The notes beneath the pieces were generated by a model, which made no database searches, was not told where the DNA came from, and saw nothing but the letters and a program-made list of their open reading frames with translations. Positions 28,850 to 37,337 of a DNA stretch of 64,000 bases are shown one piece after another. The stretch is from Thiomicrorhabdus marina. GTDB taxonomy: Bacteria; Pseudomonadota; Gammaproteobacteria; Thiomicrospirales; Thiomicrospiraceae. A program made the translations under genes and the position numbers. The stretch lies in the NCBI RefSeq assembly GCF_017571465.1, contig NZ_JAGETV010000003.1, forward strand, positions 120,724-184,723, given 5' to 3'. Position 1 is the stretch's first letter. Every line of letters starts with the position of its first letter.

Positions 28850-28877
28850 CTAAATTTCCTTTCAATTTTTCTAATTC

Positions 28878-29756
28878 TTAATGGCTATTTTTTCGATTAA
28901 AAAATCCACTGGCATAGCCTAAAACCTCTTTCTTACGCAAGATTGAATTCGTCGAAGGCGTTAGATCAGACTTTTTGTCTTCATCCGGCGCAATTACGGT
29001 TTCAATCTCCGCTTTAATCTTTGTTTCTTCTGGCATTTCCGGTTCTGGGTCCGAAACCGATTGCTCCAAAACACGATCCAGCTCCGCATAAGATTTGTTT
29101 AACCAAACCTTAACGCGCTGGCGTTCCAGCAGGCCAAGTGTCGGTCCGAGTGTTGCATCTTGGTTATTGGCAGCAGACCATAAACTTGCGCCCACTCGAT
29201 CTATCTTCAACATTGAACCCGCGTGCAATTTGGGGAGGTCAATGGTTTGCGCACCAAAAGATATAGCCTTGGCTTTCGCTTGCGAATTATCAAAGAGCGA
29301 GAAATCACTGCCGCGCCCATGGTTACGTACCAGAATATAATCTAGACCAGAACCATAGTTATTCACTGTCTTTTCAAGAAGTCGAACTGAGTCGGAGCCA
29401 TCATCCATAACATGCTACAGTGTGACAACTAAGCCGATTTCTTCAGCCAATTCCAGCAATCCGGATTCAGCCATCCAGCGGTCAATTTTTTGCGCGGACT
29501 GGGCGGCCAAATCGACAATCACATCACAGCCAAGTTCTGCGGTTACTTCCGCAATTTGGTCAGCACTCTCAAAATTGCCAATATCAACCGCTTTTGCATA
29601 GTCGCCGTAATAACGAATCAAAGCACCGTGCGATAAATCGCCATCAAAGGCGGTAAACGGTTTATTGCGATCTATATGGTATTGTGCCAATACCCTCGCA
29701 AGCACCGACTTACCGACGCCGCCCTTTTCTCCACCAACAAAATGGATACGAATCAT
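28878..29756 (-). pseudogene. ParA/MinD-like ATPase, second copy interrupted by an in-frame TAG
   Basis: A 292-codon reading frame homologous to the gene at 28151-28849, split by TAG at 29415-29417. The intact copy has TGG (Trp114) at the same position, so one G-to-A change explains the break. The first part (residues 1-113) is identical to the intact copy for 59 residues and then differs at about nine sites. The second part continues in frame from residue 115 and adds an acidic tail of about 60 residues ending in GYASGFFNRKNSH. An ATG at 29408 lies six bases past the stop, so reinitiation could make a separate C-terminal piece. It starts 11 bases after the transglutaminase gene, with AGGAAG upstream. 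It is probably a recent pseudogene, or a sequencing error. Confidence 0.8.
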
Positions 29757-29767
29757 CTAAACTCTTC

Positions 29768-32700
29768 CTAATTAAGTCGCCACTTTTTACGCATATCAAG
29801 AATATGCGGGAACTCATTATTTGGTGGTAGCTCGATATACTTGAATTCATGTTTGGATTCATTGCGTTCGACACTCGTTTTCGTCTCGCCACGCAAGAAA
29901 AGTTCTTTCGCACGCTCTTCCTCAAGAGCTTTCGGCACATGTTCATTTTGGTAATAACTCAAGTCCCAAAAACGATTGATACGACGCGATTCAGCCTCAT
30001 ACGAATTGACCGGATAGACGTCGTAACTCAGCCCACCTGGGTGCGATACGAAATAGGTACATCCACCTACGGATTTACTGTTCCAAGTATCCACTACATC
30101 GAAAACCAGCGGCGTGTCCACGCCAATCGTCGGATGCAGCGCTGACCATGGTTGCCAAGCACGATATTTCACCCCGCAGACAAACTCGCCTTTTTTATCT
30201 GTTGCCACCAGAGGCACTTTCACGCCATTACAAGTCACAACATATCGAGCATCATTAAAGTCATTGATTTTGAATTGTAGTCGTTCCAGAGAGGAGTCAA
30301 CATAGCGTGCAGTGCCGCCACTGCCCATCTCTTCACCTAGTACATTCCAAGGCTCTATCGCACTTCGCAACTCAACATGCATCTGCCCCACCGTGACCAT
30401 GCCATACAGCGGGAATCTGAATTCGAAGAATGGATCAAACCAATCTAATTTAAAGTCATAGCCGTTGTCATTTAGGAACTCGACAACATCGGCGATGTCT
30501 TTTTTAACATAGTGTTCCAGCAAGAATTTATCATGCAGCTGCGTGCCCCAGCGCACCAGATTGTGCTTATATGGTTTTTTCCAGAAAACCGCGATAAGCG
30601 CACGAATCAACAACATTTGCAGCAGGCTCATTTGCGCATGCGGCGGCATATCAAAGCCGCGGAATTCCAAAATACCTAGCCTACCGCTACTGGAATCCGG
30701 TGAATACAGCTTGTCGATACAGAATTCACTACGGTGAGTATTTCCGGTGATGTCAGTTAATAGGTGTCTGAAAAGTCGGTCCGTTAACCAAAATGGCACT
30801 TCCCCGTCGGGAATCTGGCTAAAGGCGATTTCCAACTCATACAAATTCTCAACGCGCCCTTCATCGACACGGGGCGCCTGACTGGTTGGTCCAATGAAAG
30901 CTCCGGAGAACAGATAGCTTAAACTTGGGTGGTGTTGCCAAAAGGTAATTAAGCTCCGCAGTAAATTTGGATCTCGCAACAATGGACTATCACTTGGCGT
31001 TGCACCACCAATAGTGACGTGGTTACCACCACCTGTACCGGTATGCTTACCATCAAGCATAAACTTCTCTGTACCAAGTCGGCTCAATCGAGCTTCTTCA
31101 TACAATGCAAAGGTATTCGTTGTCAGTTCATCCCAAGAATTGGTTGGATGTACATTGACTTCGATAACACCTGGATCCGGGGTAACACGTAAGACTTCAA
31201 TTCGGTTATCTTTAGGCGGTTCATAACCTTCAATCACCACCTCAATATTCAATTCTGCCGCTGTCGCTTCAACACAAGCAATCAAATCCAAGAAACTTTC
31301 CGGATAGTCCAGTGGCGGCATGAAAATATAGATTTTTCCATCCCTTTGCTCAACACATAAACCGATGCGAACAAATTCCGAATAACTATTCACCTCTGTG
31401 GTGTTTTCACTAGCCTCTTTGCCACGCAACACAACTTGCTCATAAAACTCACCCAACTCACCGGTTGGCGCAAACAAGTCCGGTTCAAAGGACTCCTCTA
31501 ACTCAACGTGGGGCTTAGCAAGAAGAGAATTGATTGGTAAACGCAGACCCATGGGCGAATTACCCGGCGTCAGATAGAGCTTACCGCGTTTAAATTCCCA
31601 ACCACAGGTTATCCATTTAGTACGCCCCCAGTTCAACGGCAAGATATATCCCATCTCTTCATCAAGCCCGAGACTCAAAACTTCTGCTAACTTCTTACGC
31701 GCTATATCGTCTTTAAGATCGAATTCTTTGGCGTTTTCATCGAGCGGCAACTTCATTTCGGTCGACAAATACTCAATCGGATCTTCATAGGCCGGTAAGA
31801 CATTTTGTGAACTCACGCCCAGATAACGACACAGAACATTCATGAAATTCTTCGCATCCGCCGTGGTGTAGTTATAGGCTTTATTGTTACTCGCCAATAG
31901 CTTTTCATTCTGCCAAATGGCTTTACCATCTTTGCGCCAAAACAGACTCATTACCCAGCGAGGAATCGGTTCGCCCGGATACCATTTTCCTTGCGCCTGA
32001 TGGATCAATCCGCCATGCGCAAAACGGTTCAACAATCTGCGCGTCAAATCATCGGCAAGTTCACGTTTATGTTCACCATCTGCGTCGGTATTCCATTCGG
32101 CTGATTCCATGTCATCAATACTGACAAAGGTCGGCTCACCGCCCATCGTCAATCTGACATCACCATCCTGTAAATCCTGATCAACTTGAAACCCAAGATT
32201 GTAAATCTCTTCCCACTGCTCATCGCGATACGGCTTGGTGATTCTTGGCGACTCAAAAATTCGAGTGACATCGTTGGAGAACTCGAATTCAACTTCGCAT
32301 TTATCCGTTGCCCCCACAATTGGAGAAGCGGAATCATAATGCGGCGTACAGGCTAACGGAATATGGCCTTCACCAGCAAACAATCCGCTGGTAGCGTCCA
32401 ACCCTATCCAACCTGCACCGGGAATATAGACCTCAGTCCAAGCGTGCAAATCCGTGAAATCCTCAGCCGGCCCACTTGGCCCATCAAGCGATTCTACGTC
32501 TGCGGTCAGTTGCACCAAATAACCAGAGACAAATCTCGCCGCAAGACCTAGATGCCGTAAAACCTGAATAAACAGCCAAGCATAATCGCGACATGAACCG
32601 GTTTTGCAAGTCAGGGTATGCGCACAAGTTTGCACACCAGGCTCCATCCGAATGTTGTAGCTTAGGTGTTCATAAATTTTTTGGTTGATATAGACCAAAA

Positions 32701-33130
32701 AGTCGACAATCTTTTTTTCTTCGGTGCTAATGGTTTTTACGAAATCAAGTAGCTCTTGATCATCTTCATCAGTTTCCAAATAGGGAGAAAGTTCTTTCTT
32801 AAGTGATTTTGAGTAATCAAAAGGAAAATGTTCTGCACTGTCTTCAACAAAGAAATCAAATGGGTTGAGTACTTTCATATCCGCAACCAGATCAACTTCG
32901 ACACTGAGCTCATCAACTTTTTCAGGGAACACCACTCTCGCCAAATAATTGCCAAAAGGATCTTGTTGCCAATTGATAAAGTGCTCTTTTGGAGAAATGT
33001 TTAGTGAATATGACTCAATGTGAGTTCGGCTGTGCGGTGCCGGTCGAAGCCTGAAAACATGAGGCGACAAGGAGACCTTTCGGTCAAATTTATATTTGGT
33101 CTTATGAGAAATCGCTACTTGCAAAGCCAT
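29768..33130 (-). CDS. Transglutaminase-like / DUF2126 protein of the Anbu system
   Basis: 1120 residues. An N-terminal beta domain (about 1-130) precedes a transglutaminase-like cysteine peptidase domain with Cys180 (TGSCRDYAW), His229 (DLHAWTEVY) and Asp245 (GLDATSG), a complete triad. From about residue 320 the long DUF2126 region follows, opening with VRLTMGGEPTFVS and including GTGGGNHVTIGG and HRSEFCIDKLY. DUF2126 resembles amidoligase-type enzymes; this comes from knowledge of the family, not from motifs I can verify. It is a known partner of the Anbu, ATP-grasp and alpha-E genes, which occur on both sides here. It may hydrolyse or transfer an isopeptide or gamma-glutamyl-type bond. 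Confidence 0.9.
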   Translation of the reverse strand: MALQVAISHKTKYKFDRKVSLSPHVFRLRPAPHSRTHIESYSLNISPKEHFINWQQDPFGNYLARVVFPEKVDELSVEVDLVADMKVLNPFDFFVEDSAEHFPFDYSKSLKKELSPYLETDEDDQELLDFVKTISTEEKKIVDFLVYINQKIYEHLSYNIRMEPGVQTCAHTLTCKTGSCRDYAWLFIQVLRHLGLAARFVSGYLVQLTADVESLDGPSGPAEDFTDLHAWTEVYIPGAGWIGLDATSGLFAGEGHIPLACTPHYDSASPIVGATDKCEVEFEFSNDVTRIFESPRITKPYRDEQWEEIYNLGFQVDQDLQDGDVRLTMGGEPTFVSIDDMESAEWNTDADGEHKRELADDLTRRLLNRFAHGGLIHQAQGKWYPGEPIPRWVMSLFWRKDGKAIWQNEKLLASNNKAYNYTTADAKNFMNVLCRYLGVSSQNVLPAYEDPIEYLSTEMKLPLDENAKEFDLKDDIARKKLAEVLSLGLDEEMGYILPLNWGRTKWITCGWEFKRGKLYLTPGNSPMGLRLPINSLLAKPHVELEESFEPDLFAPTGELGEFYEQVVLRGKEASENTTEVNSYSEFVRIGLCVEQRDGKIYIFMPPLDYPESFLDLIACVEATAAELNIEVVIEGYEPPKDNRIEVLRVTPDPGVIEVNVHPTNSWDELTTNTFALYEEARLSRLGTEKFMLDGKHTGTGGGNHVTIGGATPSDSPLLRDPNLLRSLITFWQHHPSLSYLFSGAFIGPTSQAPRVDEGRVENLYELEIAFSQIPDGEVPFWLTDRLFRHLLTDITGNTHRSEFCIDKLYSPDSSSGRLGILEFRGFDMPPHAQMSLLQMLLIRALIAVFWKKPYKHNLVRWGTQLHDKFLLEHYVKKDIADVVEFLNDNGYDFKLDWFDPFFEFRFPLYGMVTVGQMHVELRSAIEPWNVLGEEMGSGGTARYVDSSLERLQFKINDFNDARYVVTCNGVKVPLVATDKKGEFVCGVKYRAWQPWSALHPTIGVDTPLVFDVVDTWNSKSVGGCTYFVSHPGGLSYDVYPVNSYEAESRRINRFWDLSYYQNEHVPKALEEERAKELFLRGETKTSVERNESKHEFKYIELPPNNEFPHILDMRKKWRLN

Positions 33131-33480
33131 TTTATCTTTCTATCCCTTAGAAAACTTATTAACGAAAGTGATTTTTTAATAAGTTTGGTTCATTTATATG
33201 CCGTGATTTTGGGTTAAAAGCAGGTTTCTTTCCAAAATCGGTCGCGGATTAAAATGAGTAGGGAAAAGGCGAACGCGGGAGGGATTACAGCGAAAAAATC
33301 AAATGTCAGCGCACCGGATTAGGGCATGTTTTGCCGCAAATGCACACAAACGAGGCTTAAGACAGTACGAAACAAACCCAATGACTTCAGGCTTTATAAA
33401 AAATTGGCTGAAAAAGAGAGAAAAACAGCAGAATTGAACTTTCTTGCAGCCAATCGGGGGCAACCGAAGACTGCAAGCCT
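33131..33480. promoter_or_regulatory. Anbu/transglutaminase intergenic region with inverted repeats
   Basis: 350 bases with no supported gene, both flanking genes reading leftward. It holds an 11-bp perfect inverted repeat (AAACTTATTAA at 33152-33162, TTAATAAGTTT at 33176-33186) just ahead of the transglutaminase ATG. A TATAAA (minus strand, 33193-33198) next to it could serve as a -10 box. A hairpin with arms CTTGCAG/CTGCAAG (33443-33477) lies just past the Anbu stop. The short open frames here are antisense or lack ribosome sites. Confidence 0.5.
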
Positions 33481-34209
33481 TCAGCTCTTCATTGCTAAAG
33501 AGGCATCTAAAGGAGGTAAGGTTGCAAAACTCTCTATCATGCGCTGACACCATATCTGATTGATGTTTTTGAGATATTCGCTATCGGCTTCAAAATGATA
33601 GTACTCACCGGGCATTAACGCATTGGCACGATAAACCTGAATGTCAATTGGCGGACCGACGGTCAAGTTACTGCGCATAGTCGAATCCATTGACACAAGC
33701 GAACAAAGCGCAACCGTGTTCAAAGGCGTTTTACTGTCAATAATACGATCTAAAATCGGCTTACCATACTTGCTTTCACCAATCTGCAAAAACGGCGTGA
33801 GTTCAGAAGCGGAAATATGGTTACCTTGCGGATAAACCAAGGATAGCTGTGGCGGGCTACCAAGCACCTGACCGCCAACGATAAATGACGACTCGAAGGT
33901 TGGGGAGCTCCCCATTTTAGTTTGCTGTTCGATACTGAGCTCACCGATGTAATCTGCGGCCTCGTGAATATCTGCAACGGTATTTAAATTAACCTCGGTA
34001 TTATTTGCAATATCTTTGGACAAACGGTCAATAACGGCTTGAGTTGTCGCAAGATTACCCGCCGAAAGAATAACAAATTGTCGATCGCCTTCGATTCCAA
34101 AACGGAACATTTTGGTATAGATGTTAATTTGGTCCGCCCCAGCACTTGTGCGGGAATCAGAGCAAAAAGTTATTCCTTCATCAACAAGCGCAGCTACGCA
34201 ATAAGTCAT
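33481..34209 (-). CDS. Anbu (ancestral beta-subunit) proteasome-like peptidase
   Basis: 242 residues. The chain starts MTYCVAALVDEGITFCSDSRTSAGADQ; removal of Met would expose Thr as the N-terminal nucleophile, and the Asp/Arg/Ser residues of the SDSRTS segment match the Anbu/HslV-like fold. LSAGNLATTQAV replaces the usual proteasome 'GSGG' strand, and CSLVSMDSTMRSNLTVGPPID follows. Anbu proteins assemble into open helical rings; a proteolytic substrate is not established. The partner genes transglutaminase-DUF2126 (left) and ATP-grasp plus alpha-E (right) are all present, matching the conserved Anbu gene neighbourhood, but here Anbu is transcribed away from the ATP-grasp pair. Confidence 0.92.
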   Translation of the reverse strand: MTYCVAALVDEGITFCSDSRTSAGADQINIYTKMFRFGIEGDRQFVILSAGNLATTQAVIDRLSKDIANNTEVNLNTVADIHEAADYIGELSIEQQTKMGSSPTFESSFIVGGQVLGSPPQLSLVYPQGNHISASELTPFLQIGESKYGKPILDRIIDSKTPLNTVALCSLVSMDSTMRSNLTVGPPIDIQVYRANALMPGEYYHFEADSEYLKNINQIWCQRMIESFATLPPLDASLAMKS

Positions 34210-34590
34210 GGTTCAAATCTCTTCGGTTTATTTTTTTGGGTGTGATTATACGCAAATCTATTTTTTTTGGTGATTTGAAACTTTCTTGCGGACAACAATG
34301 ACTGTACTTGCAAAGCAAAAAACAGCAAAACAGATAGTTAATGACGGCGACCACACCAATCACAAAGTATTACCAGTCAACGGCGATTTATACTTCCTTC
34401 TAAAGGCAGACGGCTCGATCAAAAATATCCAGAAGACGGCCAATGACCCATATTGAAAAAAAGCCCGCACCACTTTAACCCAACCCAAAAACATTAAATG
34501 AAATCTTGAGCGGCACTTTGCTCGTAACCAACTGAATTTAATAAACTTTTTTGGTAAATTACCATCTATTGCTATTTAGTAATCTACTTA
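34210..34590. other. AT-rich gap upstream of Anbu, with small ORF and operator-like palindrome
   Basis: This gap precedes the leftward Anbu gene and the mobile element on its right. It contains a low-confidence 52-codon frame (34298-34456) and a 13-base palindrome TGGTAAATTACCA at 34552-34564. The native promoter of the rightward ATP-grasp operon was presumably here before the element at 34591 inserted. I see no clear -35/-10 pair. Confidence 0.4.
34298..34456 (+). CDS. Possible 52-residue protein or gene remnant
   Basis: An ATG-initiated frame of 52 codons with plausible protein character: a basic helix at the start, then KVLPVNGDLYFLLKADGSI, which reads like a beta-hairpin module, and an ending KTANDPY. 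No strong ribosome site precedes the ATG. I do not recognise a family. It could be a decayed end of a larger gene or chance coding between Anbu and the mobile element. Confidence 0.25.
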   Translation: MTVLAKQKTAKQIVNDGDHTNHKVLPVNGDLYFLLKADGSIKNIQKTANDPY

Positions 34591-34908
34591 GGGTCTGTTG
34601 AAAATTCATACTTGACTCTGTTGTCTCTGAAAAATTCGACAATCAAGGCGCTTTCTCAACTTATCCCTTCGAGCGTCGAGTTCTTCGTTTGAGCGCAGTT
34701 TATAAAGCACACGGGTGTGCTTTACCTCTTTGAGGCTTACGTTCAAAAACGTTCCTGACGTTTTTGTGGTTATTCCAAATAAGAGATGAGCAACGCAGAG
34801 CATCGGATTTTTAAGCACAACCCAAAGAGCCATTGCCATTTTCACGCCAACGGTGTTGGACGCAAAAATAGTAGTGGCAGAACCTAATTACGAATTTTCA
34901 ACAGACCC
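34591..34908. mobile_element. MITE-like non-autonomous element, 318 bp
   Basis: The left end GGGTCTGTTGAAAATTCATA and the inverse of the right end (34889-34908) agree in 19 of 20 bases. TTA lies directly outside both ends (34588-34590 and 34909-34911), as expected for a 3-base target duplication. No transposase frame is present. The interior has two strong hairpins: 34704-34723 (nine-base arms AAAGCACAC/GTGTGCTTT) and 34744-34766 (CAAAAACGT/ACGTTTTTG). A TNA-type duplication is typical of some IS5-group elements, so the mobilising transposase may be of that family (inference). Confidence 0.82.
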
Positions 34909-34928
34909 TTACCTCAGGCGATATAAAA

Positions 34929-36374
34929 ATGTTGGACAACCTAAAAAATTACCCAGTTAATGGCTTCTACGATGAAGCCGTACAAGATGCTGACACTCCA
35001 AGACCAGCGGCTCGAGCCCTCTTTACTCGTCTCGACGGCTCCTATTTCGATTCCTTGCAAGAAATGCAAAAGGCGGCTGAAGTTGCCATTGCTCAAATGG
35101 GAATCTCTTTTACGGTTTATAGCGATAAAGGAAATATTGACCGACTTTGGCCATTCGACGCCTTCCCAAGAACCATCTGCAATACAGAATGGACAGCAAT
35201 CAGTAAGGGGCTCACACAACGCCTTAAAGCACTGAATATGTTTATTGAGGATGTCTACAACGACCGAAAAATATTCAAAGCAGGCATTATTCCGGAAGAC
35301 GTAATCACTTCATCAAAAGACTTCCGTCCAGAGTGTATGGGCATGAAATTAAAACACAGCTCTTGGGCATGCATTTGCGGCTCAGACTTAGTGCGAGATG
35401 GTGAAGGTAAAGTTTATGTATTAGAAGACAACCTCCGTGTACCATCCGGAGTCTCTTATATGCTGGAAAACCGAGCGGTAATGAAACAGGTTATGCCAGA
35501 AATATTCCAAGACATGAACATTTTGCCAATTGACGAATATCCGCTGCAACTCCTCTCCATGTTGCGTTCTCTTTGCCCAACGAATGAGAAAAACCCAGAA
35601 GTTGTGGTATTAACCCCGGGTATCTTTAACTCCGCATACTATGAACATGCCTATCTAGCCCATGAGATGGGCACTGAATTGGTGGAAGGTTCTGACCTAG
35701 TCGTATTAGATGACGACTGCGTTTATATGCGAAATATCGAAGGCTTAAAACGCGTGGATGTTATCTATCGTCGTATCGATGATGCGTTTATTGACCCTGA
35801 AGTATTCCGCGAAGACTCGGCTCTGGGTGTACCAGGTTTAATGCGCGCATGGCGTGCAGGCAATGTCGCCATCGCCAATGCACCAGGGTGCGGTGTCGCC
35901 GATGACAAGGTGGTGTACGCCTATGTACCAGACATGATTCGTTTCTACCTTGATGAAGAACCGCTCATCGATAATGTACCGACCTATCTTTGTGATCGCG
36001 AAGAAGACCGAAAATACGTGCTCGAACATTTATCCGAATTAGTTGTTAAGCCTGCCAACGAATCCGGCGGCTACGGTCTATTAATTGGCCCGAAGGCATC
36101 GCAAGAAGAAATCGACACTTTCGCACAATTAATTGAAGAAAATCCGCGCAACTATATTGCGCAACCAACCCTAAACCTGTCAACCGTGCCAACCGTATGT
36201 GACAAAACACTCGAACCTCGCCATGTCGATTTACGACCATTTATTCTACAGGGTAAAAAATCCTATGTGACAGCGGGAGGGCTGACTCGAGTAGCTCTCA
36301 CCAAAGGCTCTCTGGTCGTTAACTCATCGCAAGGCGGTGGCTCTAAAGACACTTGGATTGTGGTGGAAGAATAA
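34929..36374 (+). CDS. Circularly permuted ATP-grasp protein of the Anbu system
   Basis: 481 residues of the COG2308/DUF404-407 type. Conserved stretches are RDGEGKVYVLEDNLRVPSGVSYMLENR (near 156-182), EGSDLVVLDDDCVYMRN, DVIYRRIDDAFIDPE, and ELVVKPANESGGYG, which carries the Lys and Gly-rich loop expected to hold ATP. ATP-grasp enzymes join a carboxylate to an amine or thiol through acyl-phosphate, so this is the probable ligase making a peptide or amide bond in the system. It is followed by the alpha-E gene after 9 bases. Its start lies 20 bases beyond the MITE-like element, so its promoter is either in or upstream of the element. Confidence 0.9.
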   Translation: MLDNLKNYPVNGFYDEAVQDADTPRPAARALFTRLDGSYFDSLQEMQKAAEVAIAQMGISFTVYSDKGNIDRLWPFDAFPRTICNTEWTAISKGLTQRLKALNMFIEDVYNDRKIFKAGIIPEDVITSSKDFRPECMGMKLKHSSWACICGSDLVRDGEGKVYVLEDNLRVPSGVSYMLENRAVMKQVMPEIFQDMNILPIDEYPLQLLSMLRSLCPTNEKNPEVVVLTPGIFNSAYYEHAYLAHEMGTELVEGSDLVVLDDDCVYMRNIEGLKRVDVIYRRIDDAFIDPEVFREDSALGVPGLMRAWRAGNVAIANAPGCGVADDKVVYAYVPDMIRFYLDEEPLIDNVPTYLCDREEDRKYVLEHLSELVVKPANESGGYGLLIGPKASQEEIDTFAQLIEENPRNYIAQPTLNLSTVPTVCDKTLEPRHVDLRPFILQGKKSYVTAGGLTRVALTKGSLVVNSSQGGGSKDTWIVVEE

Positions 36375-36383
36375 AGGAAATTT

Positions 36384-37331
36384 GTGATGTTATCTAAAGT
36401 AGCTGAACGCGTATACTGGCTTGCCCGCTATATTGAACGCATTGAAAATACCGCAAGACTGGCAAAGGTACACTCCCAACTCATGCTTGATCTCCCTAAA
36501 TCGGTCAAACTGAGCTGGTATGACTTAGTACAGATTACCGGCAATGAAGACTATTATGCAGAAAATTACGACAGTCGCAGCGAACAAAACTGCATGAACA
36601 TGCTGTTAAAAGATCGTAATAATTCATCTTCTCTTATGTCGTCTCTATGGTGGGCGCGTGAGAACATACGTACCACACGCGACATTCTGCCACGTGAAGC
36701 TTGGATTCATATCAACGAGCTTTATATCATGGTCAAAAACCATCAGGAAGACTTCGGCGTCCGTGCCAAAAGGAATGCCCTACTTTCAACCATTATTCGT
36801 TCCTGCCAAGCCTTTACCGGCATGCTGGAAGGTACGATGAGCCACAATGAAACTTACCGTTTCTTGAAACTCGGAATGCTAATCGAACGAGCTGACATGA
36901 CCACTCGTTTGATTGATGAAGGCGGCCTCTTTGTTGCTCAGGAACAGTTTGAAAACGAGGAAGAATCGCCATTTGACGCGATTCTGTGGGCCAATCTGCT
37001 ACGTTCGGTAAGTGCTTATTTTATGTATCGCCAACAGTACCAAACCGAAATTTCCGGTCAAGAAGTGCTGCATTTCCTTACCCAAGACAAAGACTTTGCT
37101 CGCTCCGTAAGCTACTGTTTAGGGGAAATGAGTTTCATCATGCGTAAACTACCGAATCCCGAACCGATGCAAAATGCTTTAGAATTACTCCAGAAAAAAA
37201 TTAGTGCCGAACAAAAACTGAATATCGGCAGTAATGAACTACATCAACATCTGGATTGGATTCAACGTGAGCTTTCACAAATTAATGGACTTTTATACGA
37301 CAACTGGTTCAATCCGAAACAAGTTGCCTAA
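36384..37331 (+). CDS. Alpha-E domain protein of the Anbu system
   Basis: 315 residues, all-helical, matching the alpha-E (COG2307/DUF403) family. It opens LSKVAERVYWLARYIERIENTARL, a hallmark 'E..YW..RY.ER.E..AR' motif, and later has WWARENIRTTRDILPREAWIHIN and FLKLGMLIERADMTTRL. Its charged helix pairs suggest a metal- or substrate-binding site. In genomes with Anbu it is nearly always next to the ATP-grasp gene, sometimes fused to it. The reaction is unknown. AAAGGAAAT precedes the ATG; 6 bases separate it from the next gene. Confidence 0.9.
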   Translation: MMLSKVAERVYWLARYIERIENTARLAKVHSQLMLDLPKSVKLSWYDLVQITGNEDYYAENYDSRSEQNCMNMLLKDRNNSSSLMSSLWWARENIRTTRDILPREAWIHINELYIMVKNHQEDFGVRAKRNALLSTIIRSCQAFTGMLEGTMSHNETYRFLKLGMLIERADMTTRLIDEGGLFVAQEQFENEEESPFDAILWANLLRSVSAYFMYRQQYQTEISGQEVLHFLTQDKDFARSVSYCLGEMSFIMRKLPNPEPMQNALELLQKKISAEQKLNIGSNELHQHLDWIQRELSQINGLLYDNWFNPKQVA

Positions 37332-37337
37332 CCCATT

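Noticed and set aside
33299..33553. Open frames on both strands between the transglutaminase and Anbu genes
   Set aside because: They overlap the Anbu 3' end and read as low-complexity chance translation.
34606..34845. 79-codon minus-strand frame inside the MITE-like element
   Set aside because: It runs through the internal hairpins of the element, has no ribosome site and does not resemble a transposase.
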